Below, one piece after another: positions 22,215-34,720 of a DNA stretch of 64,000 bases. The DNA is taken from NCBI GenBank assembly GCA_018894105.1, contig CM032128.1, positions 26,311,299 through 26,375,298 of the forward strand, written 5' to 3'. The position numbers and the translations under genes were made by a program. The notes beneath the pieces were generated by a model that saw only the letters and a list, made by a program, of their open reading frames with translations, made no database searches and was not told where the DNA came from. Source of the stretch: Jacaranda mimosifolia. Its lineage: Eukaryota; Streptophyta; Magnoliopsida; Lamiales; Bignoniaceae. Each line of letters begins with the position of its first letter. The stretch's first letter is position 1.

Positions 22215-22390
22215 GGAAACAAAGGAAAGAAAAAAAAATCCATTAAACTAAAGTCATTTCAGTCATTTTAAGTGAGTGGAGAGTGAAGTCAAAATTGAAA
22301 CTTTACATGGGAATTCCAAACTAAAAAGACATGGATGGGGATTGAATGTTAAAGTGAAAGTGGATTTGGGGATTTTTAAATAAGTTGGCC
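22215..22390. repeat. Right terminal inverted repeat of the large MULE
   Basis: Ends ..AAATAAGTTGGCC directly before TTTCTTTTT. The reverse complement aligns with 6603-6790 with many mismatches. Confidence 0.55.
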
Positions 22391-22399
22391 TTTCTTTTT

Positions 22400-24179
22400 T
22401 CCCTTTTTTTTCCCCCATCATAGGGATATCACTTCTTCCGTCCATATAAAATTTAAGATAAGAAAAAAAAATATACAAAAAGAATCTTCGTACTATTTTT
22501 TAGATGCCAAAAACGAACTCAATTGGGCATTTTTTTTAATCAAGAGAGAGCGAATAATTGAATTTCACGTGGTGATATTAATATTTTATTTTATAGTACT
22601 TACATTTAACAATTTACAAATATATTCATATAAAATTTAAATGGATAATCAATGCTGTCCCTAGAAGAAAAAAAAGATGCTTTATTAAAATAGAGATTGG
22701 AACAACTATTTGTCGCAGACGGCTATATTTCCAATATCTTGTACTTTTTTTATTTTGTTGTATTGCTATATAATACTTTTCATTGGCTTTTTGTATTTAT
22801 TATTTCTTCATTATGCTTAAAATAAGTTTTCACCCCCTAGGGCTAGCCGCCTTGGACTTCGGAGTTAAATTGAAAATCTTATGCCCACTAAGAAAGCCCA
22901 AAGATTTTGGAAGCCCATGGTCATTACTCATTACCGACATACTAATTTGTAATTAAGAATATTTTTATCATTACCTTTTTTTTAATTTTTGTGATAAGGG
23001 ACATTTATTCGATCAAGGAGACAACCAACGCAGAATCCTCGCTAGGGAGAAGAAAAAAAGGGAAGGTTGATAGATTTTTTTATGGGTGGCAAATGAAGAG
23101 GTAGGATTATATTTGATTTGTATTTAAGTGGGTTGGGTTTTAAAATGAGTTGAATGCAATATTAGCTTCGACTATGTGAGTTGAAAATAGGTTTGATTGA
23201 ATTTAAAATGAGTTCAATACTAAAAAGTCTTTGTCGTACTTATTAAAAAAGAATTAATTCAAAAGATAATAGTCATATTAGCATACCTTTTGCACTTTAT
23301 TCAATATAAAATTTATATTATAATTTTTTTATATAGAAAAATTAATCTTTTTCATATATGTAATAGCAATAAAATGAAATTAATCACGAGTACTACTTAT
23401 TTTGCAACAAAATTGACAATTTTAAAGAAATTTGCATAGTTCTTGTGTTAATAAGTGTGTATCAACCTTTAAATCAAGAATGTGTTAATTTTCATTAAAT
23501 TTTCAAAATATAGTAAACATAAAGTGCATGTAAATCTTACGTCATGCAATATTAGCTAAGTAATAAATTTAGAAATTATGTTGAATTAATAGATTATAGA
23601 TACAATATTTGTTCATATGATTTTGAGACATTATCCATGCACAAAGATATATATTTTGCAAGAATATTCAAAATTCAAGATGTATATTTTAATTTAAAAT
23701 TATTATCAATTCAAAAGGATGAGACTTTAACCCAAAAAAAAAAAAAAAAGTAAGTAGAAATAATATAGCTTTTTTACTATTAGTTCAAATTTATTTTCTT
23801 TTAAATTTAATTAATTCTAGTTAAATGTTTTGATTGGACTCATTTTCCCCTAAGCCTATTTTAAATTCATAATCTACTAAAACCCATCGACCTAAACTCA
23901 ACTGATTTTTGCCCATTTCCACAATCTTAAGGCTTAACCCAACCAAAATCAAGTGGATTGAGCCCATAAAATTTAGTCCAGTTTACCTCCTCTAAAAATT
24001 TTCTAAACAAAGTCAATGCCACTTTGCCAAAATCAAGGGCCCACCTATCATTAGCATTAGCAGGAAGCAGTACTAGCTTCGAAGGCATAAAGTTTTCCAT
24101 GTAGTATTCCAAATGAATAATTTGGTGCAACTCTTCCACTTACTTCATAAATTCAACTAATTCTGCAGCAATTAGATAA
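22400..24179. other. Non-coding AT-rich sequence, no gene seen
   Basis: No known domain in any frame. A weak hAT-like inverted motif (GGGTGGCAAATG near 23083, CATTTCCACAATC near 23916) lacks a matching target duplication. Confidence 0.55.
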
Positions 24180-26428
24180 ATTCAAATTTGATGTCATTAT
24201 AAACTTTTAAATATAGCAGACAACTATAAGCTCGGAAACACTATAAGGTAAATGGGTCGGCAAGACCATTTTAAAGATACATTCATGGAAGGTCAACAAT
24301 GAATATAAGGTTAACTGACAAGGCTATGGGGTACAAGGTACAAGAACATATAATCACAATTGGATGTCCTAGACACCAGGACGATTGCAAACAAGCACAC
24401 ATGAAGGTAATTTTTTTCCCAAAAAGACATGGCTAAAACCTTACCTTAGTCTCAATGCCAGCACCATAGGTCCTCTACTTATCAGGGTAGTTCATGTCCT
24501 CACCACCTAGTATCAGTAAAGCATAAAATAAGTATCGATATTATGTTTTAGCAATTCTTACATGCAATTACGGTTATTCGTGTGCTTTAATTATGCTAAT
24601 ATCCTTAATCTCTTGTGAGGCACCCCTATTGCCCTAATTCTCGTATCGATGTATCTGATAATCAGATTACCTCGACCAGTTAAGTTATTTTACCGGATTC
24701 GTCATACATTCGGCTTATTTAGGTGATTAAAAGTTTATTCAAAATTTCTTTCATAATTTGGCTTCCTAAGCATGCCCTTCGGTCAAACAATATCAATTAA
24801 ACATTCTATAGATTTCGGGCCAGTATTTTATTTTCACCAATACTACTTATTTTAATATTTCTAGCCCATCACCTATAAATTCATGTCGTCCTTATGAGTT
24901 TCCTATATATCTTTCTATAACAACCGGTCCTTATTTTTAGTTCAAAATTTTGAATTCTTAAATGTATCAATTAGTTTAGTTAATGGTAATTAGCTTCTCA
25001 TTCGCGATCTGAGTCTAAATATCACTTTATAATTAAAATCATAATCAATCATTTCAGTCCATAATTACAATTCGGTCCGATTAACTTAAACTTATATTTG
25101 TAATCAACTTAACATTTTAATCAAAATAAATTAGGAAACATTTAACCATTGAAATTGAGTTTTAGCCATAATCTCGAATTTAATGTTCTGAGTTCATGAT
25201 AAATAAATCTATGTTATCTCTACAAATTTTGCTTATTTTCTATTAAAAATACACAATTTATGTTCCCTAATTATACCAATCATCTTAATTAACGATAATT
25301 ATTCCCTAACTAACAATTCGAGTCCACACATCACTTATAGACAAGTTTTTATGTTCAATCGTACACCTTACAATTGTATATTTCACATCAATAACGGATA
25401 TTTCACATCAAAATTAACTTAATAACTTAACCAAATTAAATTTAGGAATTAATTTAATCGATCAATCAAACTTTTACCCAATTGACCGAATTCGAGGCCA
25501 AATCACTGCGCGATAGCAGCCCGCATGCACCCAGATTGCCGTGGCCGGCCGCTGGAGCACTGTCGCGTATTGTTGCCGAAGTTCGAAGTGGACTACGTTG
25601 CCAGGATCACCTCGACGAAGGGAGCAAAACCCCTCAACCAATTTCTAAATTTGACGTCAAATGGCTGGTCAATTGCTTTCAAAATAGCGAATGCTTCCGC
25701 CGGTCACCACAGCAAATTTTCTAAAATTCCTCCTTCACTAACAACAAAAGCTGGAAATTGAAGCTGTCAACCTATTTTAATCCTCAAGCCCATTAGTTTC
25801 CACCACTTGGCCATGCCAAATAGTCTCCGGAGCAACCGCACCAGCCACCGACCGCTGGGCTTACTTTTGAGCTTTGATTTTCCAGCATTCCACCAGTCAG
25901 ATTTGGGTGTTCTTGGTATGTGTGCGTTCACAGTGAAGAGAGGGAGAGAATGGTTGATCAGTTTCCTATTTTTCGACGTCGATGAGGGATTTTCAATGAG
26001 GCTGGGGTTGGGGGAGGGTTTGCATGTGGAAATTAGGAAAAATGAAGGGTGGATGCTATGTATATTTTTTCAGGTTTCATTAATTTCATATTGGCGCCAA
26101 GATTTTTTTCTAGCTTTTGATTGAGGCCCTTAACTTCTCAGTGCCTCACATTCAATCCCTAAATTTTCAATTAAACCCTATAACTTTCTTTTCTTACACA
26201 TTAGCCGCCTTTCAATTTTCAACTATGCAATTAAGTCCTCGTTTTATTAGTTTTGGTCCTCAACTTTTTTTTTATGTCACACTAAAGCCCAAATTAATTT
26301 AAGTATGATTATCTAAGACTGGTCTAGATTTTGTTATTATTACTATTTTAAAAATCTTTATATTCTAATTCAATTTAAATTTTTGCAATCTAGCAAAAAA
26401 ATTTATATCCCCAGTTTGGGGTGTTACA
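24180..26428 (-). mobile_element. Lone LTR-like sequence of Tekay/Del type
   Basis: On the minus strand it begins TGTAACACCCC (26418-26428), the start seen in the paired LTRs at 30792 and 34715. Near the other edge ATATAGCAGACAACTATAAGCTC (about 24212) resembles the ATATAGCAGCGG..CAAGCTT block of those LTRs. A GC-rich island (25480-25900) corresponds in position to theirs. No internal domain or second LTR is adjacent, so a solo or truncated LTR is likely. The left boundary is approximate. Confidence 0.5.
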
Positions 26429-26539
26429 CAAATCTATACTTATACTTACTACATATGAAAGTATGAATTAGTATAGTGGTTTCTTTCCTTTTATGTGAGG
26501 ACAAAAATATTCCTATCTAATAAAATTATCACATTTAAT

Positions 26540-27440
26540 ACACATGGTTTAATGGTAATTACAACCAAATTAATTTTATTTCTATCTAGACTCATAGAAA
26601 ATAGTAATTATAATTAATTAAATCAAGTCTTTCGACTTAAATAATGCATATGCATCAAATCTACATACATTGTATTTAGACTCATAGAAAATAATAACTA
26701 TAATTAATTAAATCAAGCTTTTCATCTTAAATAATGTATATACATCAAATGTATATCATTGTATTTATTATATTTTGTTACAAATTAAATATATTTTTAT
26801 TAGAATTATACAAAATAATAATTACATTAAAAAATAATTAAATGAATTTTCCACTTAGAAAATGTAATTATATGTGTTAAATTATCATGTTTAATACACA
26901 CAGTTTAATGTGAATTACAACTAAATTAATTTTACTTCTATTTAGACTCACATAAAATGAGAGCTATAACTAATTAAATCAAGTCTTTCCACTTAACAAA
27001 TGTACATTGTATGCCGAGTGGCCTGTGGCCCAGTAGCATAAGTCTCCCACATAATGTGGGAGGTCAGGAGTTCGAACCTAACAGACTCCTGATGTGCGTG
27101 TGTAAAAAAATGTACACTGTATATATTAAATTTATTTCAAATTAAGTGTATTTTTAATTAGACATATAGAAAATAATAATTATATTAAATTTAATTAAAT
27201 AAAAATTTCCTACTTAGCAAATAGAATTACGTATATTGAAATTTATCCTTCTACCAACATATTTAATTGCACTTATAGAAAATAACAATTATATTAAAAT
27301 TAAGCAATCAAATTATATCCCCATCTAATGAAACTATTATTATCACATCTGATATATATGGTTGTATGGTAAACTATGGCTAAATTAAATGTATTTTAAT
27401 TAGATTAATAGAAAATAAAAACTGAATTTGGAATTAATTA
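26540..27440. repeat. Degenerate AT-rich tandem array, about 7 units
   Basis: The block TTAGACTCATAGAAAATAATAATTATA, variably preserved, recurs near 26587, 26678, 26798, 26941, 27157, 27271 and 27398. It is often followed by AATCAAGTCTTTC.ACTTA and AATGTA. Spacing is irregular (about 90-215 bp), partly owing to a SINE inserted at 27013. Confidence 0.65.
27013..27107 (+). mobile_element. tRNA-derived SINE
   Basis: About 95 bp with a pol III box A-like TGGCCCAGTAGC and box B-like AGTTCGAACCT, ending in a short A-rich tail. It is flanked by AATGTACATTGTAT (26999-27012) and AATGTACACTGTAT (27109-27122), a 14-bp target duplication with one difference. It is not a tRNA gene: the acceptor arm does not fold as one. 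A related copy lies at 63332-63431. Confidence 0.85.
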
Positions 27441-27937
27441 AGAAAAGTTAATTGATGAGGAAAAAATAATGCTTCATAAATACATTTCTATAGATATTCT
27501 TTCCATGCTCTCCCTCAAATATAAGAAAAGAAATATTTTTTTTTATATCAAATATGTGTCCAATTCAAATGTAATAGTAAATTTAATATGACAATGAATA
27601 AGAAAAAGAATAATATTTCATAAATGCATTCGGACAAATATGAATTTTTCCTCAAAAACAAAAAAGAGAAAAATGTTCATTATATATCAAAATAGGTATC
27701 GCACTCATATGTAATATTATATATAACATGATAATTAAAAAAATAAATCAAGTTTATTTCATTTTTTTATTTTTTCATTTATTTGTGTATTTATATATAT
27801 ATATACATATCTCTAAAATATATTTTGATTTATTTTTAAATATAATGTGGTGCACTTTTTATTTTCTTGAAAACTAATAGCAAAAGATGCTTTAATATTG
27901 TATCACAAATTCAAAAAAATTTCTTAACCTTATTTAA

Positions 27938-30792
27938 GAAAATTTCAAAACTTATCAAACACATATAGCAGCGGATTTCAAGCTTACCAACTTCTCAAAA
28001 CATTAAATACAAGTCGTAACTTCTTAACCACTAACAAAACATATACAAGCTTTAAGACATCAACGCCAATCCTAACATATCACCATGCCACTAAAACCAA
28101 TTACATCAATCAAAGGAACCCATTCAATTACATGAAGCACTTCTTCATTTCCAGTCAAAACTTTACTTCCTTCACTTAAACCAGTCTGAGAGATAAAGAA
28201 TGGGGGTAAGTCCGAAAGACTTAGTGAGGGATATCATAACAATAATTAAAAGAAACCTGTCGAGGAAAGAGCATCTCAACAGTTCATAGTTCAATATCAA
28301 TACAAGTCTCAGCACGAATCAAGCAAGAACAGATCATTATCCATCAAGATATAAGTACAAAAAATGAGATAGGTTTATTAGAACAAATCTCATTCAATTC
28401 AATCGATCATATTCAAGCGTGGCAGCTTGACACATATTAGATGTTTAGGAATCTCCCCAGTACATCATAGACAAACAAGCGGAAGACAGACGGAAGATGC
28501 CTAGGAGCCTCCCTAGCACATTACTGACAGACAGTGGATGCCCAGGAGTAGCCCTAGCACATCACAGACAAACAGACAGTAGACGCCTAGGAATATCCCT
28601 AGCACATCATTGACAGACGGTAGATGCCTAGAAATATCTCTAGCACATCACTGACAGACAAACGATGCCTAGAAGTATCTCTAGCACATCATTGATGCTC
28701 AGGAGTATCCCTGACACATCGTCGATACCTAGGAGTATCCCTAGCATATCACTAACATACAGACGATACCTAGGAGTCTCCCTAGCATATCACTGACAAA
28801 CCGGCGATGCCTAGAAGTATCTCTAGCACATCATTGATGCTCAGGAGTATCCCTGACACATCATCGATACCTAGGAGTATCCCTAACATATCACAGACAG
28901 ACAGTAGATACCTAGGAGTCTCCCTAGCGTATCCCCAACAGACAGATGTGCCAGCGTGGCAACTAATATTACAGAAAGTCAGACAGTGCATACAGATTAG
29001 GCAGATAGCAGAACAGACAGTATAGCGGAACAATCGAATAACAGGACAGTCAGATATCAAAACAGTACAGATAACAAATATCAGATAGACGTTCTAGGCG
29101 TCAAAACAAATAGAAAATAGAATCATAATAGAAATAACCCTCACAGGGGTGTCCGGATCAAATAACAGAATATCAAGAGATCTTAACAGATTACGGATTT
29201 CAATAACAGTATAGTCAGTTCAGAAATAGTAACCCTCACTGGGGTTTATCACAAATACCGAAAAGTGAAATAAAGTGACAGATTGGCAGACCCTCACCTC
29301 TTGTAGTCTCAGAGAAAGCTACCACAATCTACCGTCTACTAGTCCCGGGGTCCAAATTCCACTTCACCTAACCAAAATAGTATAATTACAATCAAAATCC
29401 ATATTTGACTCCCAGCATCACTATCATGCTTATCATTAATCCAAATTCACTAAATAACCATATTAACATGATAGTTTAAAACTTAAACGGCGCTATCGAC
29501 CCAATAATGACCAATAAGATCGATTATTCCCACATTAGTCTCAGTTTCATATCAAGTCTAATAACTGAGGGTAAACTAGTTCTTAATTACATAATCATTC
29601 TCATAATATCATCCCAAAATCACAATAATGGTCTAATTACTATCATTTGGTTCCAAATCCATAAATCCACAAGTTAGGGTTTCAAATCCTTCAATTAACT
29701 CAATTAATCCCAAATTATCATATCATAGCAATATCCGGATTCACTAACTTATGTATATAGCCCATGCATGTCACATGCAATTCCAAATCATACATCAGTT
29801 CATCATTCTCTTGCCATAATACAAGATTCGAAAATGTTTAAACGATACAAAACGGTACAAAAAAGCTTAATCCTTAAACTCCCTATTACCAAAATTTGCT
29901 TATCAAGGCCTTGGAATCACGAACTGAAAGCACCACCATGATCACCGCGACGAACTTAAAATACTATTTTGGGGTCGCTGGAACACCACCGAGGCGCTGC
30001 CGCCGAAAGATCTTGCCACCACCACTAAAATGTTCATCTCGAGCTTCTGAATCCAACCCTTTAATCAGTTTCTAGTTCCTCAGCCTGGACCACCCTCAAT
30101 CGAGCTCAACAGCCACCAAATGGGTTTCCTCGCCGTCGTCTCCGATCACCATTTTCAGGCTCTGCCGGCACGCCAAACTCTCATGCAAGGGTATACCAAG
30201 CTTCTTCACGCCGAGAGCTACCAAAAATTGTGCCCAGAAAAGAGTTTTGGCCACCATCCACCATCGCCCGTCAAGCACCGTTGCCGCCCCATTTTGAGCT
30301 TCAAGAATTCGGTGATCCCGCCGGTGGAATGGTATGCACGAGGTATCAAAGTGAAGTTGGGAGTGAGGGGAAAGGTTTGGTCCGTTTGAGTTTGGTGAAA
30401 GGTGGTCGCCGGAGTGGAGATTGCCAGGTAAGGGTGGTCATGGTTTGGAAGAGGAAAAAAGGAAGAAGAAATGAAATGGAGAAGAAATGCAATTTTCCAT
30501 ATTTCTTTTATCAAATCCAACTTTTCCAAATTTTAGATTGGCCCCTAAAATTATCTCCTTCTTCAATTAGGTCCTCCAAGAAAATTGCAACACTTCAATT
30601 CAGCCCCAAGAAATAATTTATGCCTAATTTGACCCCTTTGACCCAAAATAATTAACAAGCAACCCCAAGAGTTTCCAAATTTAGTTCAATCTACTCTCAT
30701 CAAATTGTAAATTGACCCCAAAACTTCTCTTTTTCTTACAATTGAATCCTTTTTTCATTATTTCTGAAATATCGAATTTCAGGGGTGTTACA
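27938..30792 (-). repeat. 3' LTR of the core-less retroelement, truncated
   Basis: Aligns with 31814-34715. The segment equivalent to 31714-31813 is missing at the left. It holds about 100 bp (about 30165-30265) absent from the partner and fewer copies of the internal minisatellite. Open frames at 30096-30616 belong to the LTR and have no known domain. Confidence 0.9.
28440..28945. repeat. About 40-bp minisatellite in the 3' LTR
   Basis: Repeated GATACCTAGGAGTATCCCTAGCATATCACTGACAGAC-like unit, cut by substitutions. CCTAGGAG and CTAGCA recur throughout. Confidence 0.85.
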
Positions 30793-30809
30793 GACTCTCC
30801 CCTTAAAAG
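30793..30809 (-). other. Polypurine tract
   Basis: Minus strand CTTTTAAGGGGAGAGTC directly precedes the 3' LTR start TGTAAC. It primes plus-strand DNA synthesis. Confidence 0.8.
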
Positions 30810-31692
30810 AATTTGGTCCCCAAATTCTCATCCAAGTACTGTTCTGATTGACAGAAAATGAGTAGATTCGGTCTATCGATCTATATTTTCTCTTCATTAC
30901 ATTCTGCTAAGATTACTTCTTCAAGTCCCGATGCATTTTCATGCCTTTCGAATGCATCATGTCTCTTGACTTGTGCGCCTCACTAGCGAACTTTCCTCCA
31001 TTTCTTTTGGCACACGTATTTTCTTACAGAACAGAAGGACATCTTGATTTTTGTTATTGAACTTAGATCTCCAAAAACTTCCAACCTTTCCTTAGGGCTC
31101 ATTGTATTTCATCCTATGATTCAGACTGCACTTATCTTTACAATCATATTCGTCATATTAATTTTTAACACAGCACCCGTTTTTCTATCCTTCAAAGCCC
31201 CATTCATATCATGCAGCTTCTTCTCAAAACCTTATTCTCGTTCTTCAAATCTTCCACACTGCCCTCAAATGCAATATTACCAGTGATGATTCCTTTCCTA
31301 TATTTGCACATAATCAAATTCCTTACCCAAAATCCACATTCTAAGAATCATAGCCCTACATAGCTAAGGTATCCCTTAACTCAAGTGCTTACATTCTAAA
31401 TAATTCTCAATTCAAGCTTAATCTTCAGTAAGTCCATCAACTCTAATTCCTCTAAACTTCCAAGAATAAAACGAATAGAAGGATCAAATAGGGTATACCA
31501 ACTCAAGGAGGCATAAGTCTAATCAACCTACAATATACGACAAAATCCCCAAGACATCCCATAGTACTGAACTAATCTCCTGATACCTTTAACTCATTCA
31601 TATCTTAAACATTTCCACAATCAAGCTTAACTCTACTATCCAAGAGTTCCATATCTGAGGATCATATTATAACAGTGCTCGGGCTTTCCAAA

Positions 31693-31709
31693 CCCAAGCT
31701 CTGATACCA
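31693..31709 (-). other. Primer-binding site for initiator tRNA-Met
   Basis: Minus strand TGGTATCAGAGCTTGGG, 4 nt after the 5' LTR. TGGTATCAGAGC is the standard tRNA-iMet complement in plant LTR elements. Confidence 0.9.
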
Positions 31710-31713
31710 CCTC

Positions 31714-34700
31714 TGTAGCGCCCCCTCTCGGGATAGCACCTAAGTTGAGGCACCACTCCAATTCAATCTTAATTCAAGCCAGTAAATAAACAATACGATA
31801 AATAAACCTATCAGAAAATTTCAAAACTTATCAAACACATATAGCAGCAGAGTTCAAGCTTACCAACTTCTCAAAACATTAAATACAAGTCGTAACTTCT
31901 TAACCACTAACAAAACATATACAGGCTTTAAGACATCAACGCCAATCCTAACATATCACCATGCCACTAAAACCAATTACATCAATCAAAGGAACCCATT
32001 CCATTACACGAAGCACTTCTTCATTTCCAGTCAAACTTTACTTCCTTCACTTAAACCTGTCTGAGAGATAAAGAATGGGGGTAAGTCCGAAAGACTTAGT
32101 GAGGGATATCATAACAGTAATTAAAAGAAACTTGTCGAGGAAAGAGCATCTCAACAGTTCATAGTTCAATATCAATACAAGTGTCAGCACGAATCAAGCA
32201 AGAACAGATAATTATCCATCAAGATATAAGTACAAAAAATGAGATAGGTTTATCAGAACAAATCTCATTCAATTCAATCGATCATATTCAAGCGTGGCAG
32301 CTTAACATATATTAGATGTTTAGGAATCTCCCCAGTACATCATAGACAAACAAGCGAAAGATAGATGGAAGATGCCTAGCAGTCTCCCTAGCACATTACT
32401 GACCGACGATGGATGCCCAGGAGTAGCCTTAGCACATCACAGACAAACAGATGGTAGATGCCAAAAATAGCCCTAGCACATCATTAACAGACGATACATG
32501 CCTAGAAGTATCTCTAGCACATCACTGATAGACGGATGATGCTTAGAAGTATCTCTAGCACATTATTGATGCTCATGAGTATCCCTGACACATCGTCGAT
32601 ACCTAGGAGTATCCCTAGCATATCACTATCATACGGACGATACCTAAGAGTCTCCCTAGCATATCACTGACAGACGGGCGATGCCTAGAAGTATCTCTAG
32701 CACATCATTGATGCTCAGGAGTATCCTTGACACATCGTCGATACCTAGGAGTCTCGCTAGCATATCACTGACAAACTGTAGATACCTAGGAATATCCCTA
32801 GCATGTCACGGACAAACGGTAGATACCTAGGAGTATCCCTAGCATATCTCAGATAGACAGTAAATACCTAGGAGTATCCATATCATATCACAGACAGACG
32901 GTAGATACCTAGGAGTCTCCCTAGCATATCCCCAGCAAACAGATGTGCCAGCGTGGCAACTAATAGTACAGAAAGTCAGACAGTATAGACAGATCAAGTA
33001 GATAGCAGAACAGACAGTATAGCAAAACAGTCGAATAACATGACAGTCGGATATCAGAACAGTACAAATAATAGGACAAACAAAAAATAACATATATCAG
33101 ATAAACTTTCTGGGCGCCAGAACAAACAAAAAATAGAATCATAATACATATAACCCTCATAGGGGTGTCCGGATCAGATAACAGAATATCAAGAAATCTT
33201 AACAAATTACGAATTTCAATAACAGTACAGTCAGTTCAAAAATAGTAACCCTCACTGGCGTTTATCACAAAATACCGAAAAGTGAAATAAAGTGCCAGAT
33301 CGGCAAACCCTCACCTCTTGTAGTCTTAGAGAAAGCTACCACAATCTACTGTCTACTGGTCCCCGGGTCCAAATTCCACTTCACCTAACCAAAATAGTAT
33401 AATTACAGTCAAAATTCTTATTTGACTCCCAGCACCACTATCATGCTTATCATTAATTCAAATTCACTAAATAACCATATTAACATAATAGTTTAAAACT
33501 TAAACGGCGCCATCGACCCAATAATGACCAATAAGATCGATTATTCCCACATTAGTCTCGATTTCATATCAAGTTTAATAACTGAGCGTAAACTAGTTCT
33601 TAATTACATAATCATTCTCGTAATATCATCCCAAAATCACAATAATGGTCCAATTACAATCATTTGGTTCCAAATCCATAAATCCACAAGTTAGGGTTTC
33701 AAATCCTTCAATTAACTCAATTAATCACAAATTATCATATCATAGCAATATCCGGGTTCACTAACTTATATATATAGCCCATGCATGTCACATGTAATTC
33801 CAAATCATACATCAGTTCATCATTCTCTTGCCATAATACAAGATTCGAAAATGTTTACACGATACAAAATGTTATAAAAAGCTTAACTTTTAAATTCCCT
33901 ATTACCCAAATTTGCTTATCGAGGCCCCAAAATCACAAACCGAAAGCACCACCATGATTACCACGATGAGATGAAAATATTGTTTTGGGGTCGCCGGGGC
34001 ACCACCACCGGCCGCCATAACATAGCCGTCTGCCGCCACCGAAAAATCTTGCCACCACTACCAAAATGTTCCTCTTGAGCTCCTGAATCCAACCCCACAA
34101 TCAGTTTCCAGTTCCTCAGCTTAGACCATCCTCAATCAGGGTTTCCTCGCCGTCGTCTCCGATCACCATTTTCAGCGTCTGCTGTCGCCTGTCAAGCACC
34201 GTCGACGCCCCATTTTAAGCTTCAAGAATCCGGTGATCCCGCCGGCGGAATGGTATGCATGATGGATCAAAGTGAAGCTGGGAGTAAAGGGAAAGGTTTG
34301 GTTGGTTTGGATTTGGTGAAAGGTGGTTGCCGGAGTGGAGATTGCTGGGTAAGTGTGGTCACGGTGTGGAGGAGGAAAAAAGGAAGAAGAAATGAAATGG
34401 AGAAGAAATGCAATCTGCCAGATTTCTTTTATCAAATCCAACTTTTCTAAATTTCAGATTGGCCCCCAGAATTGTCTCCTTCTTCAATTAGGTCCTCCGA
34501 GAAAATTGCAACACTTCAATTCAGCCCCAAGAAATAATTTATGCCTAATTTGACCCCTTTGACCCAAAATAATTACCAAGCAACCCCCAAGAGTTTCCAA
34601 ATTTGGTTCAATCTACTCTCCTTAAATTGTAAATTGACCCTAAAACTTCTCATTTTTTTTACAATTAAGTCATTTTTTCATTATTTCTGAAATACCGAAT

Positions 34701-34715
34701 TTTAGGGGTGTTACA
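31714..34715 (-). repeat. 5' LTR of the core-less retroelement, complete
   Basis: 3002 bp, running TGTAGCGCC (plus-strand left edge) to GGGGTGTTACA. Compared with its partner it keeps the outer 100 bp but lacks about 100 bp near 34184. Confidence 0.9.
32330..32945. repeat. About 40-bp minisatellite in the 5' LTR, longer allele
   Basis: Same unit as in the other LTR but with about 100 bp more. Extra units lie around 32750-32880. Confidence 0.85.
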
Positions 34716-34720
34716 TTTAA

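Larger units (their letters stand above)
6603..22390. mobile_element. Composite Mutator-like element (Ulp1-bearing MULE) with nested insertions
   Basis: The left end (6603) and the reverse complement of the right end (22390) align over about 150 bp with many mismatches, for example TTAAAATCC and ATTCAGTTCTCATCC against TTAAAAATCC and ATTCAATCCCCATCC. Both ends are flanked by the identical 9-mer TTTCTTTTT (6594-6602 and 22391-22399); nine bases is the standard MULE target duplication, although this 9-mer is low complexity. Inside, a DUF1985-like plus Ulp1-like gene runs on + and a MULE transposase N-terminus on -. Convergent genes recall maize MuDR, and Ulp1 is known from plant MULEs such as Kaonashi. 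Later insertions are an Athila remnant, a second MULE and a hAT element. Without them the element would be about 8.3 kb. No transposase catalytic domain was found, so the element is dead. Confidence 0.6.
30793..31713 (-). other. Core region of the LTR element, no gag or pol
   Basis: The 921-bp core holds the polypurine tract and the primer site at its ends. Near the tract, the minus strand still reads DENLGTKFF, matching the last residues of chromoviral pol regions as I recall them. This suggests a deletion derivative of a coding element. The rest has no coding motif. Confidence 0.7.
27938..34715 (-). mobile_element. LTR retroelement with 3-kb LTRs and a 0.9-kb gene-less core
   Basis: Two long direct repeats (27938-30792 and 31714-34715) flank a 921-bp core. 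On the minus strand the order is 5' LTR (TGTAACACCCC ... GGGGGCGCTACA), spacer GAGG, primer-binding site TGGTATCAGAGCTTGGG complementary to initiator tRNA-Met, core, polypurine tract AAGGGGAGAG, 3' LTR. The LTR type resembles Tekay/Del chromoviruses. The core holds no gag or pol, so the element is non-autonomous. The 3' LTR lacks 100 bp at its outer edge, yet TTTAA lies on both sides (27933-27937, 34716-34720). Confidence 0.9.

Noticed and set aside
23080..23930. hAT MITE suggested by GGGTGGCAAATG and CATTTCCACAATC
   Set aside because: Inverted match is weak and no 8-bp target duplication was found.
25482..26124. Overlapping plus-strand open frames
   Set aside because: They fall in the GC-rich part of an LTR-like sequence with no domain.
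27029..27082. tRNA gene suggested by box A and box B
   Set aside because: No acceptor stem or full cloverleaf; flanked by a 14-bp target duplication, so it is a SINE.
30096..30616. Overlapping open frames in the GC-richer part of the LTR
   Set aside because: They lie inside an LTR; the partner LTR has a deletion of about 100 bp there and no shared open protein.
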